From Umbilicaria muhlenbergii (Eukaryota > Ascomycota > Lecanoromycetes > Umbilicariales > Umbilicariaceae): a stretch of 64,000 nucleotides of DNA. The stretch is taken from positions 6,504,495 through 6,568,494 of the forward strand of contig KK106982.1 of assembly GCA_000611775.1 (NCBI GenBank), written 5' to 3'. This document shows, in pieces, positions 22,149-33,500 of this stretch. The position numbers were made by a program, and so were the translations under genes. Under the pieces are notes generated by a model. The model did not search any database, was not told the origin of the DNA, and saw only the letters and a list, made by a program, of their open reading frames with translations. The stretch's first letter is position 1, and every line of letters starts with the position of its first letter.

Positions 22149-25100
22149 ATGGCGTGGGAACAACTGTCGATCAACAGGCCGCATCTTGCATACATCATTC
22201 TCGGCGGCTTCACCAGTCTCTTCATGCTGTGTTCTCTTTTCGTCAAAGAAAAGCTGTACATAGGTGAAGCTACCGTCGCCACGATATGTGGGATCATCTT
22301 CGGTCCTCATGCGGCCAATCTGTTCGACCCTGGAGAATGGGGCAACGTGGATCAAATCACTCTGGAGTGCTCTAGGATCGTTCTCGTGGTGCAGTGCTTC
22401 GCCGTCGGTGTGGAATTGCCCAAGGCGTACATGGAACGACATTGGAGATCCGTCGTGTTCTTACTTATCCCGGTTATGACGTTCGGCTGGCTCGCCACCA
22501 GTCTCTTTATCTGGTGGATGATTGAGCCTCTGACATGGTTGGAGAGTTTGTGCTGCGCCGCTTGTGTCACCGCCACCGATCCTGTCTTAGCATCGTCTGT
22601 GGTTGGAAAAGGCAAGTTTGCAAAACGGGTGCCGAAACATCTGCGAGATTTGCTTTCGGCCGAATCTGGATGCAATGATGGGATGGCCTTCCCGTTCATC
22701 TACTTGTCGCTTTACTTGATATTCTACCGACCGGATGCATCGAAAGTTGCATATCACTGGATATGCTTCACTATTCTGTACGAGTGTGTATTTGGGGCCG
22801 TCTATGGATTCCTCGTGGGCTACATCGCCAGGCATGCCATTAAGTTGGCAGAGAAGAAGGAGTTGATTGACAGAGAAAGCTTTCTTGTTTTCTACTTTGT
22901 TTTGGCTCTCTTTTGCGCCGGCACAGGCAGTACACTAGGGCTTGATGATCTCCTCGTCGGATTTGCCGCTGGTGTGGGTTTCAGTAATGACGGATGGTTT
23001 ACCAACAAGACGGAAGAGTCTCACGTCTCCAACGTTCTCGATCTATTGCTCAATCTGGCATACTTTGTCTTCTTGGGAGCAATCATACCCTGGCAACAGT
23101 ACAACGCACCAGAGCTAGGAATTACACCTTGGAGACTTGTCGTCATCGCCATATTTGTTATACTGTTTAGGCGCATACCTATCATGATGGCACTGAAACC
23201 TTTCATACCAGATATCAGAACTTGGAGAGAAGCGCTTTTTGCCGGCCACTTCGGTCCAATCGGGGTGGGTGCAATCTTCGCTGCGATCTTGACAAGAGCA
23301 GAATTAGAAACAGAGACAGTGACCCCGTTGGCCGAGTTACCGGGGCCGGGAGCGCACCACTATTACATTGTTCAGATCATCTGGCCTTTAACTACTTTCT
23401 TAGTGGTCTCCTCGATTCTTGTTCACGGATCTTCTATAGCTGTGTTCACCCTGGGAAAGCGGATCAATACGCTCTCTATCACCATGTCGTATACCCAAGC
23501 CAATGAAGATGGGCCTTCTTGGATGAACAGACTGCCAAGAATATCATCCACCTCTAAATCAATATCAAAGTCGAAGACAGACGAATACAGCTTGGATTCA
23601 TCGGATGAAAAGCTACCCGCGTACCCGCCTGGCACTCTTCCTCCGATTGGGCTACCCGGAAATTTCCTGCGCCGGCAAAGAGAAGAAGACAATCCAAGTA
23701 ATTCCAACAGCCGAGCCTCGAGTCTGCGACCCACGGCACGGCGAAAGAAATGGGATGCCGGCATGGGCCCTGGAGGGCCGATTAGTCAATCTGCCATTGC
23801 ACCGCAGCGAAGACCTGATGTGCTCAGTCCCGCTGAGAGTCCCACTGATACTCTGAACGAGAAGAGCAGTGGGTCAGCTGATAGAGAAGAGCCAGATGAG
23901 CCTGCGGATGGGCTGCAAATGGAAGAGCAGAGCGATGAGCGAAGAGCTGAAGACAGGCGCCACCCCCATCGCGTTGACGAGCCCCAAATCGAAGCCTATC
24001 AAGAGGGGGATGAGATGATCATTGAGGACGAGGAAGGCAATGTGCTCCATCAAGAGGACACTCGCGGCGAGAGCGAGGATCAGAAGAGACAGCATGTCGT
24101 CGACGCCTCAGAGGAGCTACAGAAAGATACTTCGGGTGAACACGCCAAAGGGAAGTTCCACCCTCATAGCAAGAACGAAGGTGAAGAAATCCAACACTCA
24201 GTGGAAGAGGGCGTGAAGCATCCAAATCACCCGTTCCGTAACCTGAAGAAGAAGTTCGGTGATTGGAATGGAGGGACAAAGTCCAAGGAAGAGGCAGGCC
24301 CTTTCCATCCGGACTTCGAGTCGAAGCCGCGCGAGCAAAAGCGAGGGCCCGCCCATGCCTATCAGTACGGGAACACTATCATTGTCGAAGATGAGGATGG
24401 TGAGGTTGTCAAGAAATATGATATCCCGCCATCAGAAAGGGGACAGTTGAACAGAAAAATGAGCCACGTGGACACGGCCCATCTTCGGCAGCGTTTCCAT
24501 CGCATGGGCACCTGGGCTGGGCTTAGCGGCAAGGATGGCGCACCGCATGAGGCTGGTACTACTAGCGATGCAGGCAATGCAAGGAAGGAGTTTGTCACAA
24601 GGAAACGACAGAAATCAGTCATAGACGATGATGATGACGACGACCGCATCCGCTTCACCGTCAATACCGGCGGTCGCCGCATGGGCAAAGATGACTTCAT
24701 CAAACAGATCCAGCAGCTCGATCCCAAGGCCCGATGCGAAATTGTGGAGGAAAGTGACGCGCCCGAAGCAGTGAAACAAAAAGCACGTCAAGACGCGAGC
24801 GATCACCACAGTGCAAGCACAAAACCGACCAGTGTCCGGCCACCCCCACCGTTGGAGGAAAGCACGTCTTACCATTTCCCTGGTCCTCAAGACACGTCTT
24901 CATCTGCCGCAGAAGGGAGAAACCAATCATCCACTAGCATGGCAGAGGTCCAGAAAACGAGTTCAAACGAGCCCGACAGACCTCAAGGGCCCGAAGGGTT
25001 GACCCTAGTCGACTCGGACGGCGAAGAGATACCCTACCACTCGGTGACGGATTCAATAGCCAAATACTCAGGTGGCAAACCTCAAAGCGCCGCCCAAAGC

Positions 25101-25520
25101 CGCCGTAGGGCAGCTCTAAGGCGGAGAGACTCTGATGACGATGGAACAGAGCGCGTACCGCCCTCGCGTCTGCGGAGACAACAAATTCCACCAATGGCAG
25201 CTGCCGCCCCGTCTTCAAGGGAAACAGGCCACACGACCTTGGGACGCCAGGAGTCTTCCCTAGCGGCCGAAGGCGAAACGCAAGCTGAGCGCCGAAGGCG
25301 CTTGGCTGCCCTCGGGGAAGGCGAGGGAAATGAGGCTGATAGCGATAGTGAGGATGATGGAGCACCCAGACAACCGGTCAGGGGCCACGAGCCTGTGGAG
25401 GAACCGGCAAGGGAACCGAGCAGGAGAACACCTGGGATCCGGTTTGCGGATACGCCCGCGGTCAGTCAGGGGAGAGTGCAGTGGGGCGAAGATGTAGGGA
25501 GGAGGGGAAGGGGGAGGTAA
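22149..25520 (+). CDS. NHA1: Plasma-membrane Na+(K+)/H+ antiporter, Nha1/Sod2 type
   Basis: Single exon, 1123 aa. Residues 1-430 hold about 12 membrane segments with the CPA1 ion-site motifs: ATDPVLASSVV (Asp144) and AESGCNDGMAFPF (Asn176-Asp177). The opening LGGFTSLFMLCSLFVKEKLY and the ECSRIVLVVQCFAVGVELPK block are typical of fungal Nha1/Sod2. The enzyme exchanges cytosolic Na+ or K+ for H+ and sets salt tolerance and pH. The ~690-residue hydrophilic tail is acidic and Arg/Glu-rich, with a short repeated element (the blocks EMIIEDEEGNVL and TIIVEDEDGEVV), as in other fungal orthologs. The last codons (QWGEDVGRRGRGR) are also found as a partial duplicated copy at 29.19 kb. Confidence 0.9.
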   Translation: MAWEQLSINRPHLAYIILGGFTSLFMLCSLFVKEKLYIGEATVATICGIIFGPHAANLFDPGEWGNVDQITLECSRIVLVVQCFAVGVELPKAYMERHWRSVVFLLIPVMTFGWLATSLFIWWMIEPLTWLESLCCAACVTATDPVLASSVVGKGKFAKRVPKHLRDLLSAESGCNDGMAFPFIYLSLYLIFYRPDASKVAYHWICFTILYECVFGAVYGFLVGYIARHAIKLAEKKELIDRESFLVFYFVLALFCAGTGSTLGLDDLLVGFAAGVGFSNDGWFTNKTEESHVSNVLDLLLNLAYFVFLGAIIPWQQYNAPELGITPWRLVVIAIFVILFRRIPIMMALKPFIPDIRTWREALFAGHFGPIGVGAIFAAILTRAELETETVTPLAELPGPGAHHYYIVQIIWPLTTFLVVSSILVHGSSIAVFTLGKRINTLSITMSYTQANEDGPSWMNRLPRISSTSKSISKSKTDEYSLDSSDEKLPAYPPGTLPPIGLPGNFLRRQREEDNPSNSNSRASSLRPTARRKKWDAGMGPGGPISQSAIAPQRRPDVLSPAESPTDTLNEKSSGSADREEPDEPADGLQMEEQSDERRAEDRRHPHRVDEPQIEAYQEGDEMIIEDEEGNVLHQEDTRGESEDQKRQHVVDASEELQKDTSGEHAKGKFHPHSKNEGEEIQHSVEEGVKHPNHPFRNLKKKFGDWNGGTKSKEEAGPFHPDFESKPREQKRGPAHAYQYGNTIIVEDEDGEVVKKYDIPPSERGQLNRKMSHVDTAHLRQRFHRMGTWAGLSGKDGAPHEAGTTSDAGNARKEFVTRKRQKSVIDDDDDDDRIRFTVNTGGRRMGKDDFIKQIQQLDPKARCEIVEESDAPEAVKQKARQDASDHHSASTKPTSVRPPPPLEESTSYHFPGPQDTSSSAAEGRNQSSTSMAEVQKTSSNEPDRPQGPEGLTLVDSDGEEIPYHSVTDSIAKYSGGKPQSAAQSRRRAALRRRDSDDDGTERVPPSRLRRQQIPPMAAAAPSSRETGHTTLGRQESSLAAEGETQAERRRRLAALGEGEGNEADSDSEDDGAPRQPVRGHEPVEEPAREPSRRTPGIRFADTPAVSQGRVQWGEDVGRRGRGR

Positions 25521-26030
25521 AGGTATGGGTTTAGGGAACGCTGTTGATATGAAAGGGGTTTGATCGTAGATCATGACACCTGCTGGAGGATGGCGTCCTC
25601 AGAGGTTGAATTTTCTAAGAGATGTCATGCGTACTCACTGCTATCTAAGATGCCATCACATCGAATAATTGATGTCGATAAAGGGTGCCAAAATTTAATG
25701 ACATCATCGCATGTTTGACTCCAAGGATCGTCTCTTCAAGCTGTTCTAGGTTCTGAGTAAGTAGCTAACAGGGAGAGCTTTAAATCGATACTGGTCTCGT
25801 CTGATTCCTTTCAAAACGAAACCCTTGATCCTTAGGTTTACTGTGAATAGGGACATATCTAAATTTGACCCACCTAATCACTCCCCCTTAACCCTAAGCC
25901 CCCAAACAATCGCCTCCTGAACACTTTGTTGCATCGCTGAGACTTCGGTGTTAAGGGCGTGTTTCATCTGTGATTCCGACTCTAGGCCAAACCCTTAACC
26001 GAGTTTCAGGAAGTGGGGGTGTCAATGTTG
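25474..26030. repeat. Duplicated spacer, copy A (antiporter 3' end and downstream region)
   Basis: This stretch begins in the last codons of the antiporter gene and runs toward the DUF6604 gene. It aligns by eye with 29191-29576 in the same orientation. Shared anchors are CAGTGGGGYGAAGAYGT at the start, ACGAAACCCTTGAT and TAGGGACATAT in the middle, and AAGGGCGT..GATTCCGA..AGGAAGTGGGG at the end. Identity is patchy, and copy B lacks roughly 200 central bases. Confidence 0.7.
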
Positions 26031-26225
26031 CAAGTAGGGGTATCATTTACAACCTCCGAACTGTCTACAACCTCCGAACAGTCTAGCGGCCACTCAACCG
26101 CTTGAGTTACAACAGACTACATTCCATCTCCCACACACGTGATAGGAGAGCAATTCACGATCACATTACCTTGCCAATGCGAAGTCTTCTGCACTGCTCA
26201 TCCTTGAGAAACACCTTCTGCCGCT
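25521..26225. other. Intergenic region (mostly duplicated spacer)
   Basis: About 700 bases between the antiporter stop and the DUF6604 start; most of it is repeat copy A. Close to the DUF6604 gene is a small tandem pair, ACAACCTCCGAACTGTCT followed by ACAACCTCCGAACAGTCT (about 26050-26086). A relative of this motif also lies just before the PLP-decarboxylase start. Confidence 0.5.
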
Positions 26226-28952
26226 ATGCTACCACAGCTTCTCTCTGGCAGCTACCAGCGCTATAAAGAGGATACGACTGTCTTTACAACATGGCTCTCG
26301 AGGACTGCCATGACATGCGGCTATAAATCCCCGAATCTGATACAACCAGAGTCCGCACCGCCCAAGGTTCTGTCAGACAACTCCAATGCCAAAACTACTA
26401 GTGCACGCTTGAAAGGCAAAGCTAGAAAGGAAGCAAAAGCGGCCGGTCAAATCCCAAAAGCACCGGCAAATAATCCAGAATCGCCACAGACACCAACTGT
26501 GAAGTATGCAGTAACTGCCAAGGACCTCCTCCGTCAGGCCGAAGCCGTTGCCGCCTCGGCCAAGCCTAGGATTCAAATGCCAAGCGGCATTCTACGAGTC
26601 GTGGAGCGCGCCATCGATGCACGACAGCGATGTGCGGCCTGGTTTCAGAAGACAGGGGTGAAGAAGGATGCTGCGTCTACAGAACGCCATCTTCATTTCA
26701 TTCATGTCCTGCAAAGCGCACTGAATACCTTGAAACCCTGTTGTGCGTCTTCAACGCCGAATGGCCAAGCCCAGACGCAGAAGGGAAAATCCAAGTCCTC
26801 AACCTCAGTAGCCTCCGGAGTTTCTCCTGATAGCTTGAGCAACCGCTTTGGGAGCCTTGGCGTTGAAGATGTCGAAGATGTCGAAGATGTCCTTGATATC
26901 ACTGTAGCCGATTGCGGTGCAGCGAAAGCCAAGCCAACTTTCAAAAATAAATCAGCGTATGAGGTGTTCGAGCTTGATTTTGACGACGAGATCAACATCA
27001 CTTTTGATATCTTCTGCTTCTTTGAGGACCTCCATCGCATTCAGGATTTCCTCAAGGACATTTGGAAAAGCTACAAGGCTGGTGAAGTGGATCTCCTTAC
27101 TGCGACCACAGTTACCAACGCAGCTATCCATCTAGCCCGTCGAGCTGAAGAGGACATCATAGCTACGAGGCCTGAGGCTTTTTCGAAGCCACGCTCCTAC
27201 GAGGCGATAGCTGTCGTGATATTCTTTGCAGAATCATTGAGGAGAGGCGAGGACCCCAAGGCCGGAGTGAATTCTCCTACTGTGGAGTCTTTGAAGATAA
27301 CCCCATTCGACGACTTCCTATATTTACCAACGGCACGCATTTTAATGAAATTTGAACGTCTAGCATCGTTCAAGGTTGCGTACCCTCAACCGGTCCCACC
27401 GATCAAGATGTCGTACTTGGCAATCCCCGAGCTTCTTCAGACTCCGGAGATACAAAGATGGGATAAAGAAGATGAGTTCCTTTCCCAGCATCTAATGGAC
27501 CAGTGGTTCTTCGAAGATGTCCGGAAAGGTCTTGCGCAGACTAGGGGACGGGAGGCTCCGGTTATGGATGAGCTCAGTCAGGGCTTTCGTAAGCTAAGTA
27601 GAGAAGGGGAGGTGAGCACCTGGATTGTGTTTGCGTCACGGATCTTGCTGGACATACAAGAGATCTTAGGCAGCGAGATTGTGAGAAGCTTCAAAGAAAC
27701 TCACATCGCGGCAAACGATGTGATCAATCTGCTAGGTTTCAAGGATATGGGGGATGGACGCTGGGCGCCGTTTCAAGGTTTAGGAGAACGGTGGAAGACC
27801 CCGGACGCTGGCCAAGTCATGAAGCTTGACGATCTTGCTCGTCTTTGGATCGTCAAAAACCCAACGCCCGAAGTGAGAGACTTATGGATGGCCAGCTCGG
27901 GTGGTCAAGCCACCGACGCCTTTCGATCCCTGGATGACCTGGATCCAGAGGTGAAGAAGCAAGTGAGCGAGAAGCTGCGTGTCAAATATGAGTGGTATGA
28001 CGAAGGGCCGTCTCCTGAGGTAGTAGCGAAAATTAAGGCACATGGGCCACTGAAGCCGATACAGCCCAACAAGGACTCCAACTTTATTCACACGCACAAT
28101 CCGCTCTACTGTGGTACATTGGCGTTCCAGCTTGCAATAGATCGGGAACAAGCTGGCATCAGTCTAGCAAATCATCATGCTTCGATTTTCGCCGTCGCAC
28201 ATCTATACAATGCTCTACGCCAGCTGGATGTGCTCGAAGAGCGTTGGATGGATATGGAGAAGATTATGCAGTTACACATCAAACTCCTCTTTGCTGGCCA
28301 GCTACCAACCACTCCAAAGGAGTTTCACTCAAGATTCTGCCTGCAGCTAGGTGTTTCAGCGCAGTACTTTGCTCGCAACCAAAGACCAGGCCGAATACTA
28401 CGGCCATGGGCAGCAGGCAAGCGTGATGGACCACAACTTCTGTGTACCAAAACCTCGGACGTCTTCCGGAAATACTTTGCCGGCAAAGAAAGCGCGGACC
28501 GATGTCTGCATCAGCTTGAGACTATCATCATGGACGAGGAGGGCCTCGAGCCCACGACAACCAACAAAACCATGCCAAGACGGCAGCTGTCACCTCTGCA
28601 ATTCCTCGCGCGGCTGCAAGCTTGGCTACCTCAAGTCTTTTCGAATATGAATTTCGACTATATCACCATGACCAGGACCTGTAACCGGCTGCTGCGACGG
28701 GTGCGGGCTAAGATCAATAGCGAAATGGATGGGCTCTACGCTGACTCGAGGATCAACGAAGACTCAAACGAACTAATGCATATCATCATGATTATGTCGA
28801 TTCTGCAAGAAGTGGGTGATGCTGACTACGTCAAGACGGAGGTGATCAAGGATCGTAAGCAGCTTCTTCCCAAGTATCTGGCTGGGCCTCAGCTAGAGAT
28901 CGCTGGGGAGGTTGCGAAGACTTTCTTGCAGGAGTTGAGCAGTCGGAAGTGA
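26226..28952 (+). CDS. DUF6604-domain protein
   Basis: Single exon, 908 aa. It begins LLSGSYQRYKEDTTVFTTWL, with AMTCGYKSP soon after: the N-terminal signature I associate with the fungal DUF6604 domain. The middle (about 330-900) is a long helical region without motifs I recognise. Residues 60-80 are Lys/Ala-rich, and a small Glu-Asp-Val repeat (EDVEDVEDVLD) lies near residue 220. The biological role is unknown. The gene is intact but sits between direct repeats of the neighbouring spacers, which suggests that it was gained or moved by duplication. Confidence 0.65.
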   Translation: MLPQLLSGSYQRYKEDTTVFTTWLSRTAMTCGYKSPNLIQPESAPPKVLSDNSNAKTTSARLKGKARKEAKAAGQIPKAPANNPESPQTPTVKYAVTAKDLLRQAEAVAASAKPRIQMPSGILRVVERAIDARQRCAAWFQKTGVKKDAASTERHLHFIHVLQSALNTLKPCCASSTPNGQAQTQKGKSKSSTSVASGVSPDSLSNRFGSLGVEDVEDVEDVLDITVADCGAAKAKPTFKNKSAYEVFELDFDDEINITFDIFCFFEDLHRIQDFLKDIWKSYKAGEVDLLTATTVTNAAIHLARRAEEDIIATRPEAFSKPRSYEAIAVVIFFAESLRRGEDPKAGVNSPTVESLKITPFDDFLYLPTARILMKFERLASFKVAYPQPVPPIKMSYLAIPELLQTPEIQRWDKEDEFLSQHLMDQWFFEDVRKGLAQTRGREAPVMDELSQGFRKLSREGEVSTWIVFASRILLDIQEILGSEIVRSFKETHIAANDVINLLGFKDMGDGRWAPFQGLGERWKTPDAGQVMKLDDLARLWIVKNPTPEVRDLWMASSGGQATDAFRSLDDLDPEVKKQVSEKLRVKYEWYDEGPSPEVVAKIKAHGPLKPIQPNKDSNFIHTHNPLYCGTLAFQLAIDREQAGISLANHHASIFAVAHLYNALRQLDVLEERWMDMEKIMQLHIKLLFAGQLPTTPKEFHSRFCLQLGVSAQYFARNQRPGRILRPWAAGKRDGPQLLCTKTSDVFRKYFAGKESADRCLHQLETIIMDEEGLEPTTTNKTMPRRQLSPLQFLARLQAWLPQVFSNMNFDYITMTRTCNRLLRRVRAKINSEMDGLYADSRINEDSNELMHIIMIMSILQEVGDADYVKTEVIKDRKQLLPKYLAGPQLEIAGEVAKTFLQELSSRK

Positions 28953-29073
28953 GTTTTGCTCGGAGTCTCGATCAGACCAGGTGCAGGATACTTTGCATCG
29001 ACCGGATTTAATGCGTATATAAGCATATTTTCTTGCGTTGCTTGGGATGGCTAATGAATCTGTTTGATCTTGT

Positions 29074-29160
29074 GGCGTTCCACTGGAGAATGGGAGCACC
29101 GGACTTCGAGGGCGGAGCTGTCTGGTGACATAATGGGCCCGAGTGATCTTTCCATGGTAT
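29074..29160. repeat. ~90 bp dispersed module, copy 1
   Basis: Starts GGCGTTCCACTGGAGAATGG, contains TTCGAGGGCGGAGCT and ends TGATCTTTCCATGG. A diverged copy in the same orientation lies at 34140-34228, in each case shortly after the stop codon of a gene on the plus strand. Confidence 0.65.
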
Positions 29161-29190
29161 AAGGTAGTCGCTAAGGTATACAAGTAGAAG

Positions 29191-29576
29191 AATGCAGTGG
29201 GGTGAAGACGTGGGGGGGAGGGAGGTAAGGTATGAATCTAAAGAACAATGTGAATTCTGAAGAGTTTCAATTTGTTCAAGCTGAGCTAGACGCAGATTGG
29301 ACAAAGTGAGATTCATATCAATAGTGCTCTTGTTGGATTCCTTGCAAGACGAAACCCTTGATTCTTATAACAGCGTGTGAATTAGGGACATATTTAAAAA
29401 CTAGTCATCTAATCAATCACTGCGTTCTCCCGTATACTACTTGAACAATTTATTACAAAACTTACCTAAGACATTTAGTTATTTAAGGGCGTTCGTAGCA
29501 AGGATGGTTCCGATTGCAGGCAGGCCCTTAACTTAACCGACGGCCCCAAGTTTTAGTAGGAAGTGGGGTTCGGGGA
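29191..29576. repeat. Duplicated spacer, copy B (truncated antiporter 3' end)
   Basis: Opens with ATGCAGTGGGGTGAAGACGT, a diverged copy of the last codons of the antiporter gene, then follows copy A's downstream sequence with a central deletion. There is no antiporter gene beside it, so it can only be a duplicate of 25474-26030. Confidence 0.7.
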
Positions 29577-30591
29577 CAACTCCGACGGCAAAGCCGGCAG
29601 CTCCACATTGTCACTGAAGCTCAATGTGGTGCAACTGAGAAGGGCGGGGGGACGCGTGTCTGACACATGCATACCACGGTTGGCTGTCGGTGAAACTCTG
29701 CAAGGCGTGCATATGTCAAGACCTGATAAAGCGGGGACGTATGGTTGACCCTTGCGAGAACGAGCACGTGGCTCTGTACGGATTCTGGCTCTTACCCTAA
29801 TCACTTAAAGGTGTTATAATGTTCCGTCAGGGTCTACGTACCTTTTCCTAAATGACATCTCTGTCAACAGTAGTGATTTTAGTAGCTGGTCACTTGTTGT
29901 TGATATTCAGCTACCGTATTGTTATTTCTTCCGTTGCTCGCATCCCTTCTTCACTGCACCTTCTCTCGAACGGACACTTGCTATACGTCATGCCACTCTG
30001 TTTAGAGAGCGCCACGGTGCGGGGATTGCAATCTGCATCACAGCGAATGTCCTGCAAGTCCTCTGAATACGGTCGTATGGGCTTAATACATGTTTTCTTA
30101 CTCGAGCACATTGCACAAACATGCATCTTGCCCCGCACGCTCGTATTGCATGTCACACAGCAACGCCAATGGTTCGCAACGCCGGCCACCACCGAAGTGA
30201 TACTCTTGAAAGCGTGACTCCGGCCTGTTGACTGCTACCTGCTGTTATTGACATGCTTGGTCAATGATCTGCATGACCCCTCATCAACGAGAACGATGGG
30301 CCGGAGTGAGATCATAATTGGGACGGTGCCAACTAGCGGTCCTTTGCATGACCCCTCCTTCATCAACATGATGCGTCGGGCCAATCGAACATTCAGAGCG
30401 TGCTACTTCAATGGCTACATCAAGTGAGCTGCAAGACGAGAACAGTGGCTTCTGCTAGTCTCAAGTCACGGACATAAAGAGTCGATCCTGCCCGGTGGAT
30501 TATCAGCACGTTTCGTTTCATTTGCAAACATCAAAGAATTCAACTAGCACAGAATTACAACCCTCTGAACTGTCGAAGCGCTTAGTCCGTC

Positions 30592-33500
30592 ATGCCTTCG
30601 TCTTCCAACGTCTACAATGACATCGCACCAGAGGAAGATGAATCACATCAGCAAATCAGCTCATACTTTCTGGGCCCCAAAGCCGAGAACTACGAGTTCT
30701 TCAAGAAGAACATCATCCAGATTCTTGAAGGACAAAGAGACGCCAGACTTGACTACTTCCCAAGGGATGGAGTAAGTTGCTTCTTTCGCTCCCGAATCAG
30801 GAGCTTTGTGGTGTTGAATCGGTAGGCTGATGTAAAAGTTGTAGAAATTCGTGACGGAGGAGGTGCAGGCCTCCACTGTATTTCGCAATGCAACTCGCAA
30901 AGTAGGCAATGCAGTTCGCCAAGCTGCGTACTTGCTGGGCAAGCATAGCATTCCTTTTTGGTAAGTACAAAGATTCGGTCAACTTGAAGATGCTGATAAG
31001 CGGCAGGTCACCTCGATACCAGGGTCATATGTGCATGGACTTGTCGATGCCCGCTCTCTTGGGATATTTCATGACCATGATCTACAACCCCAACAATGTC
31101 TCCATTGAAGCAAGCCCATTTACCACGGTTGCGGAGATGACCACGGGAGACGATCTTTGCCGTATGTTCGGATACAATGTTGATCCCAAGAATAAAGAGC
31201 TGCCATTAGCTTGGGGACACATAGTTTGTGGTGGAACCGTGGCCAATTTGGAGTCGGTTTGGGTAGCGCGGAACTTGAAATTCTACCCACTCTCGATCGC
31301 ATCTGCCATGAAGAAAGATGGGCCGCTTGCGTTTGCCGCACCCACGTTCAAGATTCAGCCGTGTATAGGCCCCGAGAAGCTCTTCAAAGACCTCACTGCT
31401 TGGGAGTTGCTTAACCTCAAGCCGTCCGCAATCTTGGATATTCCGGAAAGGCTTTACAATCAGTATCACATGTCCCCAGGTTTCTTGGACTCTGTCATGA
31501 AGAAGTACGGTATCCAGTCTACGAGCAAGACGGCGCTAGAGAAAGAATTCGGCTTGGGACCAATGAAATATTTTGTGTCCAATACTCGACACTATTCATG
31601 GCCCAAGGCTGCAGGTAAGCACGCTCTTAAACTTTTTGCATACGCAACGCTCACATCGCACTGCAGCTGTGACTGGCATTGGCTCTGACTACATGATCGG
31701 TATCAAAGTCGATCACGGTGCTCGCGTTGACCTTGATGATCTGAGAGAGAATCTACAGTATTGCCTCGATAATAAGCAAGCTGTGTACGCCGTCGTTGCG
31801 ATCATTGGGTCCACCGAAGAAGGTGCCGTAGATCCATTAGGAGGCATTCTCGGTCTTCGAGACGAATTTCAAGCCAAGGGTCTCTCTTTCTTGGTACATG
31901 GCGATGCGGCGTGGGGTGGCTATTTCTGCACAATGCTTCCTCAGGGGTTTGAGCCCGGGAAGGTGATTCAGTTGCCGTCCGAAAAGGGTTCAGCTACGGG
32001 CTTTGTCCCTGACTCTTCACTTCGAGTTAACACTCAAGAGGATCTGTTCATGCTACGACATGCCGACTCTATTACAATTGATCCTCACAAAGCGGCGTAC
32101 GTCCCTTACCCGGCAGGTGGACTTTGCTATCATGATGGTCGGATGAGGTACCTGGTCACCTGGACCAGCCCTTACATCTCTCGGGGTGAGACTACAGCTA
32201 CCAGTATTGGTGTCTTCGGCATCGAGGGCAGTAAGCCTGGCGCTTCAGTCATGGCAACCTGGTTCTCCAACGCTTGCATAGGCTTGGGCCCCGATGGCTA
32301 CGGCAAGCTTCTTGGCGAAGTTACCTTCACGTGTAGCAGAATCTCGGCTGAATGGGCCGCAATGTCTACGAAGGATGACCCCTTCGTTGTCATGCCTCTC
32401 AATGAATTACCGTCGGAGCTCAAAGACGGATCGACCCCTGAGAAGGTCGAAGAGGAGAGACAGAAGATCCGTGATCGTGTCCTCAAGAAGACTAATGCAG
32501 AGATCGTGTCGGAAGATGAGGGAAGGCCCGAAGACGACAAAGCTATCACACTCTTGCGCGCTCTTGGCTCTGATTTAAACATCAATGCCTTCGGTACTAA
32601 TTGGCGCTACGAAGATGGCACACTTAATACCGAGGTCGAGGAAGCCAACTACTTCAACCAACGTGTGATACAAAGGATTTCTGTGGACTCCCCCGAAGAT
32701 GATCCGACCAAGATTCCTTTCTATTTGACGTCCACCACTTTCATGCTTCACGAATACGGAGAATGCGCCCAGCACTTCAAGAAGCGGCTCGGCTTGTATG
32801 TGGACCAAGAAGACCTGGTTGTGATGCGCAATGTTGTGATGTCGCCCTGGCCTACAGACGGCAACTTCATCGCCCGACTAGTGGAAGAGTTCAGAAAGGT
32901 CCTTGTTGATGAAGTCAAGGTATGTCAACTCTTTTCGGTATATCAAATCTGGTAGCCCTGACGTATCTAGATTTGCCGCGAAAGAAACGACGTATCACCA
33001 ACGAAGCATGAATTCCTAATGCAAGGTGTAGAGAAGATCTACATCATTCATTTCCCCATGTTCCATCTCGAGAAACATCGCCATCAGCTGATCCTCGAGG
33101 TCACCTTGTCGGAGGAAGCCAAGAAGAAATACCAAGAGCGCAAGAGGGCGGATCCTACAGCTGTGCTTGCGCTCAAGACCAAGGAAGACCTCGCCCTTGC
33201 AGAGCTCGTTGCTAACAAATCATCCTTCAAAGCCTCGATCGAGACGAAATCACAAGAGGGGTACGTGACCGCCAACCCCAAACCTGCTCGTTCGATTGGC
33301 TTCGAGCTTGTGCTGACATGTAATCACCAGGAACATCATTGCCGATGACGTCCTTGTTGACGTGACCCGTGTTGTCAAAGACCGCTCCCTCAAAGGCCGC
33401 TATCGCGACACGAGCTATCCCGCCACCTGCGTGCCGTTCTATCTCTACGGCACTCCCCAGGATCTCAACATCGACCACATTCTCGTCCGGGCACCCAACA

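Larger units (their letters stand above)
28953..30591. other. Intergenic region with duplicated modules
   Basis: About 1.6 kb between the DUF6604 stop and the PLP-decarboxylase start. It contains the 29074-29160 module, repeat copy B and about 1 kb of otherwise plain sequence. An element ACAACCCTCTGAACTGTC at about 30557 resembles the tandem motif before the DUF6604 gene. No intact gene is seen. Confidence 0.5.

Noticed and set aside
21674-22267. Plus-strand ORF (197 codons) before the antiporter
   Set aside because: It overlaps the antiporter start and the CT-rich leader, and its composition is that of untranslated sequence.
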